Assembly: GCA_046153685.1 (NCBI GenBank)
Contig: JBJXGH010000027.1
Span: 1 to 27,372, forward strand
DNA: 27,372 nucleotides
Origin: CAMAPP01 sp046153685
Lineage (GTDB): Bacteria > Pseudomonadota > Alphaproteobacteria > CADEGL01
Direction of reading: 5' to 3'
The position numbers were made by a program, and so were the translations under genes. Below the pieces are notes generated by a model. It saw only the letters and a list, made by a program, of their open reading frames with translations, ran no database searches and was not told the origin of the DNA. Positions 15,148 through 22,792 of the stretch are shown here, in pieces (positions within the stretch are counted from its first letter, which is position 1; each line of letters begins with the position of its first letter).

Positions 15148-15212
15148 GAGGGCGGCGCAAAGCCGCGGCGGACCGCCACTTAGATCGGTGACGATCGCCG
15201 CGTTCGCGACGA

Positions 15213-17780
15213 TTAGGAGAGATGGTCGCGGTCGCGGCGATCGGCTAGGTAGCGCTCGACCATGACCTGGAAGCGGGCTAACTCCTCCTTGAGCCGGTCG
15301 AGCACCTGGCCGCTCTCGGCGATGTCGCGCGAGCCGCGTTGATCGATCGACGAACACAGTCGATGCAGGCGCGCGGCGCCTACATTGGCCGCGCTGCTGC
15401 GCAGCGCGTGCACGCCCGAGCGAAAGCCCTGGACGTCGTCCATGTCAACGGCGACGGACAGCTCGGCGAGGACTTTGCGGGTGTCTGTAATGAATTCGCC
15501 GATGATCTCGCCAAGAAAATCGCCGTCGGTGTCCAGGCGCTCGAGGTCCTCCAAGGCCTTCACGTCCACCACGGGCTGGGCATCCGCCAGGAAGCGGGGA
15601 TGCTTGGTGATGTCGGCGACGCGTTCCTCGCCTACGTCCGATGATGAGGTCGCCGCTCCATCGCCCGTCACCAAAGAATCGATCGTGGCGATGACCCGGG
15701 CGGCGTCCACGGGCTTGGTGAGATAGGCGTCCATGCCCGCTTCCTCGCACCGCTTGCGCGCCTCGGGCGTCGCATCCGCGGTGAGCGCGATGATCGGCAA
15801 TCGCTTCTCGCCGACGCGCGAGAAACGATAGAGTTTGACCACGTCCAAACCGCTCGTGCCTGGCATGTTGACGTCGAGTAGAACCGCGTCGAACCGCTCG
15901 CGCTCGAGAAAATCGAGCGCCTCGTCGCCGGTCACGGCCATGACCGCGCTGTGTCCGGCGCGCTCCAGGATTTTTGCCGTGACCTTGCGATTGACCGGAT
16001 TGTCTTCCGCAACCAGAACCTTGAGGCCCTTGCGCCGGGGTTCGAGCGCGGCATCGGATGTGCGTTCAGCGGCCTCGATGCGCGCCGGATCGAGCGTCAA
16101 TGCGGCGTGCACGGCGTCGTCCAGCGCCGGCGCTTCGAACGGCAATTCAACCACCGCGATATAGCGGCGCGCGAGCGTCCTGGCATCGAGCCGATCCGCG
16201 CCCTGGGGCAGAAGAAGCACGAGCGGACAGGGCGCCCGCAGGCCAGCCAGACGCAATGCTCGCGGCAGGTCCGCGCCTGCGACGCCTGGCGCGCGCATAT
16301 CAACCAACACCACCTGGCGCGCCGCCCCGATGGCCAACATACCAGTCATCCCGTCCGCCGCCTCGCTGAGCGTGGCCGCGAGAGTGAAATCGGCATGACG
16401 GCCTTCAAAATGCGCCGCGAGCGTCCGCGCCAATGCCGCGTCGGCGGTCAGTGCCATCACGCGCACTCCGGCTTCATGCTCGCCCTCGCCGTCGCGCCGC
16501 CTCAGCGGAACCTCGATCCAGAACACGCTGCCCTCGCCAAGCACGCTCTCGACGCCGATGCTGCCGCGCAGCAGCAGCGCGAGCTGGCGGGCGATCGCGA
16601 GACCGAGCCCGGTGCCGCCGTAGCGCCGGTTGGTTGCGTCATCGGCCTGGGTGAAGCTTTCGAAGATGCGCGCACTGTGCTCGGGCGCGATGCCGATTCC
16701 AGTGTCGGAAACATCGAACCGCATCACACTCTCGCCGGCTGACTTCCCCACCACCGAAACCGCGAGGGCAACGACGCCGCGCTCGGTGAACTTGATCGCA
16801 TTCGCCAGCAGATTAAGCAGCACCTGGCGCAAATGGCGGACATCGCCCGTGAGGCGATGGGGCACGTCCGCGCCGAAATGGACGCAAAGCTCGAGGCCCT
16901 TCTTCGTCGCTTGCGGCCGCATGATGGAGGCGACCTCGGCGAGTTCGGCGTGCAAATCGAAATCGGCAAGCTCGACCGTAAATTTTCCCGCCTCGATGCG
17001 CGAGAAATCGAGGATGTCGTCGATCAGGGACAGGAGCGCCCGCGCCGCGCTGCCAACGGTGCGGGTCATGTCGCGCTGTTCGGCATCGAGACGCGTGCCG
17101 CGCAGCAAATCGCTCATGCCAATGATGGCATTGAGCGGCGTGCGCAGTTCGTGGCTCATGTTCGCGAGGAAGCGGCTCTTCGCCCTGTTCGCCTCCTCGG
17201 CCAGGGCCTTCGCCTCATAGACTTTTTTGATGAGGGTCGAGACATAGGCGGGCAGGACGAGCAACGCCAGGACAAGGCCGACCGAAAGCGGGTGGCCGAG
17301 ATTCCAATAATCCGTCGTCAACGCGACGACAAAGAACCCCGCCATGCTGATGCCGGCGGCGGGCCAAATATACGCCGCGCCGTAGCGAAAACCGTACCCG
17401 AACGTGATCCATAGATAGAGCGGATAGATCGCGGCCGCCCCTTCGCCACCGAAGTACAGCAGAGCCGACATCGTCGTCTGATCGCCGACCATGGCCACGA
17501 AGCGGCGGGGCACGCATTTGCGCGGATCGGCGAAAATCCAGACGACGATCGCGATCGCCATTGCCAGATAGCCGAGGGCGTAGCGGAAACCCATGCGGAA
17601 ATCGGATTCCGACCCCGCGGGTGAGTCGCCCAGTAGTCCGAAATAGAGCGCGAGCAGGGCGACGATGACGCAACGAATGATCGCCTGCTGATGTTCGCTA
17701 TCGGGCCTGCCCTTCAGGCGACCGAGCAACCTACCCTTGAGGCCCGCGCGCATCGGAGATTTTCCGCTCGACTCGCTCAT
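15213..17780 (-). CDS. rpfC: RpfC-like hybrid sensor histidine kinase (TM-HisKA-HATPase-pseudoREC-REC-HPt)
   Basis: An 855-residue hybrid sensor. The N-terminus LKGRLLGRLKGRPDSEHQQAIIR precedes about five TM segments (35-185), closely resembling the RpfC sensor input with its juxtamembrane GRxDSEH motif. Then come HisKA with H210 (FLANMSHELRTPLNAI), HATPase with N327, DTGIG (359-363) and GGTGLG (388-393), and a degenerate receiver-like domain (about 439-560) that keeps D494 but lacks an acidic pair. A good receiver follows (D592/D593 region, D636, T667, K689), then a C-terminal HPt with H791 (GVHALRSSAANVG). RpfC senses DSF and restrains RpfF by protein contact. The ATG at 17780 fits the RpfC N-terminus; the longer frame runs into the upstream gene. 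It follows the REC-PAS-kinase gene by 29 bp. Confidence 0.82.
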   Translation of the reverse strand: MSESSGKSPMRAGLKGRLLGRLKGRPDSEHQQAIIRCVIVALLALYFGLLGDSPAGSESDFRMGFRYALGYLAMAIAIVVWIFADPRKCVPRRFVAMVGDQTTMSALLYFGGEGAAAIYPLYLWITFGYGFRYGAAYIWPAAGISMAGFFVVALTTDYWNLGHPLSVGLVLALLVLPAYVSTLIKKVYEAKALAEEANRAKSRFLANMSHELRTPLNAIIGMSDLLRGTRLDAEQRDMTRTVGSAARALLSLIDDILDFSRIEAGKFTVELADFDLHAELAEVASIMRPQATKKGLELCVHFGADVPHRLTGDVRHLRQVLLNLLANAIKFTERGVVALAVSVVGKSAGESVMRFDVSDTGIGIAPEHSARIFESFTQADDATNRRYGGTGLGLAIARQLALLLRGSIGVESVLGEGSVFWIEVPLRRRDGEGEHEAGVRVMALTADAALARTLAAHFEGRHADFTLAATLSEAADGMTGMLAIGAARQVVLVDMRAPGVAGADLPRALRLAGLRAPCPLVLLLPQGADRLDARTLARRYIAVVELPFEAPALDDAVHAALTLDPARIEAAERTSDAALEPRRKGLKVLVAEDNPVNRKVTAKILERAGHSAVMAVTGDEALDFLERERFDAVLLDVNMPGTSGLDVVKLYRFSRVGEKRLPIIALTADATPEARKRCEEAGMDAYLTKPVDAARVIATIDSLVTGDGAATSSSDVGEERVADITKHPRFLADAQPVVDVKALEDLERLDTDGDFLGEIIGEFITDTRKVLAELSVAVDMDDVQGFRSGVHALRSSAANVGAARLHRLCSSIDQRGSRDIAESGQVLDRLKEELARFQVMVERYLADRRDRDHLS

Positions 17781-17809
17781 CGTCTCGCCCGCCTTTCCGA
17801 CCCTGGCCC

Positions 17810-19777
17810 TCAAGCGATACCGAGCTGGCGCACGGCACGCTCGGGCGGGAACCACAGCACGACCGTCGTCCCCTCGCCGACCCGACTTTCGATCTCGCAC
17901 CGCCCGCCGTGCAGCTTGGAGAGTTCGATCGCCAGCGGCAGCCCCAGGCCCGAGCCGCTGCGCGCGCGCGCGCGTTCGACGTTCGGGTGGCCAAAGGAAT
18001 GCTGGACACGCGCCAGGATATCCGCGGGGATGCCGACGCCGTTATCGGCGATCTCGATCCGCAGCCCGCGATCGGCCGCAAGGCACAAACCGATCGAGAT
18101 TCGTCCACCCTCGGGGGTAAACTTGATTGCATTCGAAATCAGGTTGATGAGGACTTGGCGAAACTTGTCCACGTCCATCCGGTAAAGCGGCAAACCGGGG
18201 GGAATGCGCACCTCGATCCCGAGCTTGCCCTGGTCGACGGCGACTCTCAGTCCGTCGAGCACCGCCTCAACGGTGGCGCCGACATCGATCTCGGCCTCGA
18301 TCAGGCCCAATTGGCCCGCCTGGAGCTTCGAGAGTTCGAGGACGTCGTTCACCAGATTGAGCAGATGGCCGCCGCTGGTGAAGATGTCAGAGCAATACTC
18401 GCGGTAGCGCGGATTGCCGAGCGGGCCCAGAACTTGGCTCTTCATCAGTTCCGCAAAACCCATGATCGCGTTGAGTGGGGTTTTCAACTCGTGACTCATA
18501 TGGGCGAGGAACTCGGACTTGGCCTGGTTGGCGCGTTCCGCGGTCTCCTTGGCATGCCGCAGCTCGCGCTCGACCCGCTTTATTTCGGTGATATCGGTGT
18601 AGGTGACGACAGCGCCACCCGTGGACATGGGATTGCCGCGGATTTCGACCACCGTGCCGTCGGAGCGTTCGCGCTCGATCTGAAAGGCGACGCCGCGGCG
18701 GACCATCTGATGATAGCGCCGCGCGATCTCGACCGCCTCGCCCGGACTGTAATCGCCGCGCGCGACGCCGTGATCGATGACCGCCTGGAACGTGCCGCCC
18801 GGGCGCAGCATGCCCTCCGGCACGGCTAGAAGTTGGATCGCCCGGTGATTGGACATCTGGACGTTGAGCTGGGCGTCGAAGGCCACCATGCCCTGCGCCA
18901 TGGAGTCGGTGGTGGCGCGCAGCAACAGAGATTTTTCATGCAACAAACGCTCGCGCTCGCGCCGCTCGGTGATGTCGAGCGACACGGAAACGATGGTCAC
19001 AATGCGCCCGGCCGCGTCGCGGAGCGGCGCTTTGGTCGTGAGGAAGCTCGCCTGCTCGCCCGTATGGCTGGTTACGGTTTCCTCGATGCCGTGGAGCGTG
19101 CGGCCGGCCGCGATCACGCGCCGGTCGAGATCGGTGTGGCGCTTGCCGTATTCGAGGCCGATAAGCTCGCCGAGCGTCTTGCCGATCGCGGCGGAGGGAT
19201 CGATGGCGAAAAAGCTCGCGAGATAGTCGTTGATGAATTCTACTCGCGCCGCGTCATCGGTGGCGCAGATCATCGCGGGCACGGTGTTGACGACCAGGCG
19301 CAGCATTTCGGTGCTGGTGTGGATGGCCTGGCGGTGCATCCGGTCGGACACGCGCAACTTCTGTTCGAGAGTCAGCGCGCGCTTGCGGATGATATCCTGC
19401 TGCTTGCGTAACGTCAGAAGGTTGCGCCCGCGCGCGCGAAACTCGTTGTGATCGACGGGGCTCAGCAGGAAATCCGTGGCGCCCGCATCGAGCGCCCGGT
19501 AGCGGAAATCGCGATCTTCGTACGCCGTCACCACCATCACGGGCACGTCGAAACAAAATGGCAGGCGGCGGAACTCACGGATGAACGCGTCGCCATCCAT
19601 GCTCGGCATCTTGTAATCGGTGACGACCAAATCGGGGGTACGGTCGGCGAACCATTCGATCGCCGATTGCGGGTCGGAGAAGGCCCGGACATCGACATCC
19701 TTGTCCAAGGATTGCGCCAATCGAACCAAGATGTTTCGGTTGGTTACCCGGTCGTCGATGATGACGATATGGGACAT
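17810..19777 (-). CDS. RpfG-like receiver fused to PAS-PAS-histidine kinase
   Basis: A 655-residue cytoplasmic protein with no TM segment. Residues 1-125 are a receiver resembling the RpfG N-terminus (IVIIDDRVTNRNILVRL; LVVTDYKMPSMDG with D54; T84; TAYEDRDFRYRALDAGATDFLLSPVD; RNLLTLRKQQ). The conserved receiver lysine is replaced by S106. PAS1 covers about 155-272 and ends in DITERRERE. PAS2 covers about 285-400. HisKA has H429 (FLAHMSHELKTPLNAI), and HATPase has N549, D578 and GSGLGL at 608-613. It occupies the place of rpfG upstream of rpfC, but the HD-GYP cyclic-di-GMP phosphodiesterase is replaced by a kinase. It may receive phosphate from the RpfC HPt and pass signal to an unseen partner. 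ATG 19777 has a GGAG site; the ORF continues to 19807 without one. Confidence 0.83.
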   Translation of the reverse strand: MSHIVIIDDRVTNRNILVRLAQSLDKDVDVRAFSDPQSAIEWFADRTPDLVVTDYKMPSMDGDAFIREFRRLPFCFDVPVMVVTAYEDRDFRYRALDAGATDFLLSPVDHNEFRARGRNLLTLRKQQDIIRKRALTLEQKLRVSDRMHRQAIHTSTEMLRLVVNTVPAMICATDDAARVEFINDYLASFFAIDPSAAIGKTLGELIGLEYGKRHTDLDRRVIAAGRTLHGIEETVTSHTGEQASFLTTKAPLRDAAGRIVTIVSVSLDITERRERERLLHEKSLLLRATTDSMAQGMVAFDAQLNVQMSNHRAIQLLAVPEGMLRPGGTFQAVIDHGVARGDYSPGEAVEIARRYHQMVRRGVAFQIERERSDGTVVEIRGNPMSTGGAVVTYTDITEIKRVERELRHAKETAERANQAKSEFLAHMSHELKTPLNAIMGFAELMKSQVLGPLGNPRYREYCSDIFTSGGHLLNLVNDVLELSKLQAGQLGLIEAEIDVGATVEAVLDGLRVAVDQGKLGIEVRIPPGLPLYRMDVDKFRQVLINLISNAIKFTPEGGRISIGLCLAADRGLRIEIADNGVGIPADILARVQHSFGHPNVERARARSGSGLGLPLAIELSKLHGGRCEIESRVGEGTTVVLWFPPERAVRQLGIA

Positions 19778-20214
19778 CGCCGCTCCGCCTTCTTCCTTCT
19801 TCCCCACCGGCCCGCCTTGACGGCGCCGAATAGCGGATATTTATCTTTCCCATTAAGGCGTTATTTCACGCGCTCGGGCAAGATGCCGGTCTCCGCGCTA
19901 GGTTCCGCATATATGGTTAACCAAAGGTTAATCCCCTTTCACCACATATGCTTAGAGGGTCGCGCCCGCGAAAATGGCATCCCCGATCAACGATCGCGGC
20001 ACGGACAAGCAGCTCGGACGTTCAAATCTTCGGAGCCGATGATGGGTGCAGTCATAGACAAAAAATAAAAATAGCACAAAAATATCAATAACATGTAGAT
20101 ATTCAGGACGCCGCCAGGAGCGAGCCACTGGCGTGCCGGGGCATTCGCCCTAAGTTATTCGGACCGATTGGGTGTAAACAGTTCGTCGCACCGATCATGG
20201 CGGGGGCAGGATTC
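19778..20214. other. Divergent intergenic region with AT-rich tracts and CtrA-like box
   Basis: This 437-bp gap separates the kinase operon (leftward) from the Tim44-like gene (rightward). I find no gene in it. It contains an AT-rich, promoter-like stretch at about 19835-19875, the CtrA-like element at 19917-19931, and a run rich in A at about 20060-20100. Promoters for both directions should lie here. Confidence 0.6.
19917..19931. promoter_or_regulatory. CtrA-like binding site (TTAA-N7-TTAA)
   Basis: TTAA (19917-19920), seven bases CCAAAGG, then TTAA (19928-19931) match the full CtrA consensus of Alphaproteobacteria. The left half also forms the palindrome GGTTAACC. It lies 140 bp upstream of the kinase operon start and about 285 bp upstream of the Tim44-like gene. 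A single match to a short motif may be chance, though TTAA is rare in such GC-rich DNA. Confidence 0.45.
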
Positions 20215-21237
20215 ATGACGCGGAAATATTGGCTGATGGCGATGTTGGTGGTCTCGGTGGCGGTGTTGCCCGCCCTTGCCGAGGCGCGCGCCGGCCGCGG
20301 CTCCAGCATGGGCAGCCGGGGGACGCGCACCTATCAGGCGCCTCCGGCAACCCAGACCGCACCCGCCGCCAAACCGATGGAGCGCAGCGCGACACAACCG
20401 AACGCCGCCAATCCGGGCGCGGCACAAGCGCCAACCGCCGCCTCTGGCGCGGGCGCTCAGGCCCAGCCCTCGTTCTTCCAACGCAACCCCTTCGCCTCGG
20501 GCCTGCTCGGCGGCCTTGTCGGCGCGGGCATCGGCAGCATGTTGTTCGGCGGTGGCCTCAATCTCGGCGGCTTGGGATTGGCTGGTGGAATTGGCCTCAT
20601 GCTTCAGCTCGCACTGATCGGCGGCGCGATCTGGCTGTTGATTGGTTTCCTCCGCCGCCGCGCCGCCCAGCAAGCGTTTGCCGGCGCAGGAGGCCGCGAA
20701 ATCTCGATGGCGCGCGAGGCGGGCACGGCGCGCAATTTCGGCGGCCCCGTCGTCGATACCGCGCGCCTGGACGTCCGCACCGGCCGGATCGACGAAACCG
20801 CCGCGCCGGCGGCCGCCGCGCAAATCAAGGACGATATCGGTCTTGCCAAGGCGGATTTCGACACCTTCGAGCGCATGCTCGCCGAAGTGCAGACCGCGTT
20901 TTCGCGCGCCGACATCGCGGCCCTGCGCCGCTTGGCCTCGCCCGAGATGGTGTCCTATTTCAACGAACAACTGACCGACGACGCCTCGGCGGGGCTATCG
21001 AATCGCATCGAGGACGTGAAACTCGAACAGGGCGATCTGGCCGAGGCCTGGCGCGAGGGTACGCTCGACTACGCAACATTGGCCATGCGCTGGAGTGCGC
21101 TCGACTACACGGTCGAAACCGAAACCGATCGCGTGTCGAGCGGCAGCAAGACCGCGCGCGCCGAAACGATCGAGTTCTGGACCTTCGTGCGCGGCGCGTC
21201 CGGACGCTGGCTGCTCTCGGCCATCCAACAGGGTTAA
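20215..21237 (+). CDS. Exported Tim44-like domain membrane protein
   Basis: A 340-residue protein. An N-terminal signal-like segment (KYWLMAMLVVSVAVLPALAEARA) is followed by a low-complexity Pro/Ala/Gln linker (about 25-90) and a glycine-rich membrane region (SGLLGGLVGAGIGSMLFGG then LMLQLALIGGAIWLLIGFLRRR). The C-terminal Tim44-like domain (about 205-338) includes FERMLAEVQTAFSRADIAALRRLASPEMVSYFNEQL and the closing EFWTFVRGASGRWLLSAIQQ. Bacterial Tim44-domain proteins of this layout are common in Alphaproteobacteria; some act in envelope assembly, but this one has no defined role. The ATG at 20215 is preferred because GCAGGA precedes it; an ATG six codons upstream (20197) lacks a site. It stands alone, followed by the amidohydrolase after 32 bp. 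Confidence 0.82.
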   Translation: MTRKYWLMAMLVVSVAVLPALAEARAGRGSSMGSRGTRTYQAPPATQTAPAAKPMERSATQPNAANPGAAQAPTAASGAGAQAQPSFFQRNPFASGLLGGLVGAGIGSMLFGGGLNLGGLGLAGGIGLMLQLALIGGAIWLLIGFLRRRAAQQAFAGAGGREISMAREAGTARNFGGPVVDTARLDVRTGRIDETAAPAAAAQIKDDIGLAKADFDTFERMLAEVQTAFSRADIAALRRLASPEMVSYFNEQLTDDASAGLSNRIEDVKLEQGDLAEAWREGTLDYATLAMRWSALDYTVETETDRVSSGSKTARAETIEFWTFVRGASGRWLLSAIQQG

Positions 21238-21269
21238 CCCGCCGCGCGCGTTCGGTGGCCGACCTGTCC

Positions 21270-22193
21270 ATGCGCGCCGCTTCGCGTCCGGGAACCCTGG
21301 CTTTCGCGGCCCGGACATGCGTTCCGCGCGCCAGGGCGGCGATCGTCTTTGCGATTTGTGTTTTTGCCGCGCTGAGCGCGTCCGCGCCGGTCGAGGCGCA
21401 ATCGCCAGCGCACTCCAAATTGCCGATATTCGACGCGCATGTGCATTACAGCCAACCCGCCTGGACCTCCCACCCTCCCGAAAACGTCGTCGCCGCGCTC
21501 AAGGCGGCTGGTGTCCCGCGCGCCTTGGTGTCGAGCACGCCCGATGACGGCTCGCTCGCGCTGGCGCGCGCCGATTCTCGGCGTTTCGTGCCCATGCTGC
21601 GGCCCTATCGCGGCACCATCGGCTCGTCGAACTGGACAAGCGATCCCGACCTTGCCGACTATCTTGAAACGCGCCTGACCGCGGGCCGCTATGCCGGCAT
21701 CGGCGAATTCCATCTCTTCGACCCGGCCCTCGTCGCCACCAGGGGAGCCAAGCGCGTGGTCGAACTCGCGATCGAACGCGATCTGTATATCCACATCCAT
21801 TCCGACGCCCGGCCGGTGCGCGCCTTGTTCGCGCTCGAGCCGCGCCTCAAGATTCTTTGGGCCCATGCGGGCATGACCGAGCCGCCCGAGATCGTCGCGC
21901 ACATGCTGGAACGCCATCCCAGCCTGCTGGTCGAATTGTCGTTCCGGACAGGCGATATCGCGCCGGGCGGGAAACTCGATTCGTCCTGGCGCGCGCTGTT
22001 TCTCGCCCATCCCCAGCGCTTCCTGGTCGGAACCGATACCTATATCACCGCGCGCTGGGACAATTACGGCGAGATCGTCGAAGAGCACCGGCGCTATCTC
22101 GCGCAATTGCCGCGCGAGACGGCAGAGGCGATTGCCTGGCGCAACGCGGCGCGCGTCTTCGGCACGGGCGAGGCGCCCGAATTGCGCGATTAA
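21270..22193 (+). CDS. Secreted amidohydrolase (TIM-barrel metal-dependent hydrolase)
   Basis: A 307-residue protein with a signal peptide (hydrophobic AAIVFAICVFAALSASAPVEA, cleavage near residue 43). The mature part begins LPIFDAHVHYSQPAW, where the HxH pair is the amidohydrolase metal motif on strand 1. Later strands give GIGEFHLFDP, a histidine cluster YIHIHSDA, the ILWAHAGMTE histidine and a final aspartate in FLVGTDTYI, all expected in the amidohydrolase-2 family. The substrate is unknown; export suggests action in the periplasm. An ATG at 21270 or a GTG at 21255 could start it, and neither has a strong ribosome site, so coupling to the Tim44-like gene 32 bp upstream is possible. It ends 3 bp before the convergent phosphatase gene. 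Confidence 0.8.
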   Translation: MRAASRPGTLAFAARTCVPRARAAIVFAICVFAALSASAPVEAQSPAHSKLPIFDAHVHYSQPAWTSHPPENVVAALKAAGVPRALVSSTPDDGSLALARADSRRFVPMLRPYRGTIGSSNWTSDPDLADYLETRLTAGRYAGIGEFHLFDPALVATRGAKRVVELAIERDLYIHIHSDARPVRALFALEPRLKILWAHAGMTEPPEIVAHMLERHPSLLVELSFRTGDIAPGGKLDSSWRALFLAHPQRFLVGTDTYITARWDNYGEIVEEHRRYLAQLPRETAEAIAWRNAARVFGTGEAPELRD

Positions 22194-22196
22194 GCA

Positions 22197-22781
22197 CTAT
22201 TCCAACCAATAGCCGGCTTGGCCGCGCGCGCGCATGAAGGCGGCGAAGCGCGCGGGCTCGTACGCCTCGGCGAGCCAAGGCGCGAGCGCCCGCCCGCCCG
22301 AATCGGCAACGTAGAAATCGAGGAAAACTCGAATCCAGCGCTGATGGGGCTTGGGCAGATGCAGATAGGGAAACATCCGCATCTGGCGCCGGGCGAGAGC
22401 GAGATCGCCGGTGCGGTGCAAGACCAAGAGAGCCGAGGCCAGGCTCGTCCGGTCCGCCCCGCCCGAACACGTCATGAGAACGGGCGCGCGCGCGGAATCG
22501 AGCGTGGCGAGCAAATCGACGAGCGGCGATCGTTCGGGCAGGCGCTTGGACGACAGCGAAATTTCGGCGAAGTCGATCCCTAGACCCACGCAGCTTTCAC
22601 GCATGTTCCGGTACCAGGACGCGTTCGGATTGGGGCCACGCAGATTGAGCATCGTTCCAAGACCGAGATCGCGCGCGAGCGTGCGCACGTGGCCGCCATA
22701 AATTTGCGCAGCGCGAAAGGCGCGGTCGTCCACTCTTTGGACGTTGTAGGCGCGCGCGAGAAACCAGGACCAGGGGAGCAA
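22197..22781 (-). CDS. Dual-specificity/tyrosine phosphatase-like protein (CX5R)
   Basis: A 194-residue protein with the cysteine phosphatase loop C105-S-G-G-A-D-R111 in VLMTCSGGADRTSLASALLV. Preceding blocks are VDDRAFRAAQIYG and GLGTMLNLRGPNP, as in bacterial members acting on tyrosine, phosphoinositide or related substrates. The residue after Cys is Ser, where Lys often occurs. The frame extends to 22937, but that part overlaps the Rieske gene. A TTG at 22781 with GGAAGG 6 bp upstream gives a family-like N-terminus and follows the Rieske stop by 11 bp, so the two appear cotranscribed. The substrate and the reason for pairing with an oxygenase are not evident. Confidence 0.75.
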   Translation of the reverse strand: MLPWSWFLARAYNVQRVDDRAFRAAQIYGGHVRTLARDLGLGTMLNLRGPNPNASWYRNMRESCVGLGIDFAEISLSSKRLPERSPLVDLLATLDSARAPVLMTCSGGADRTSLASALLVLHRTGDLALARRQMRMFPYLHLPKPHQRWIRVFLDFYVADSGGRALAPWLAEAYEPARFAAFMRARGQAGYWLE

Positions 22782-22792
22782 TTCGGGCCTTC

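Noticed and set aside
15152..15166. GCGGC/GCCGC hairpin between rpfF and rpfC as a terminator
   Set aside because: Only 5-bp arms and no U-tract; such matches are frequent in GC-rich DNA.
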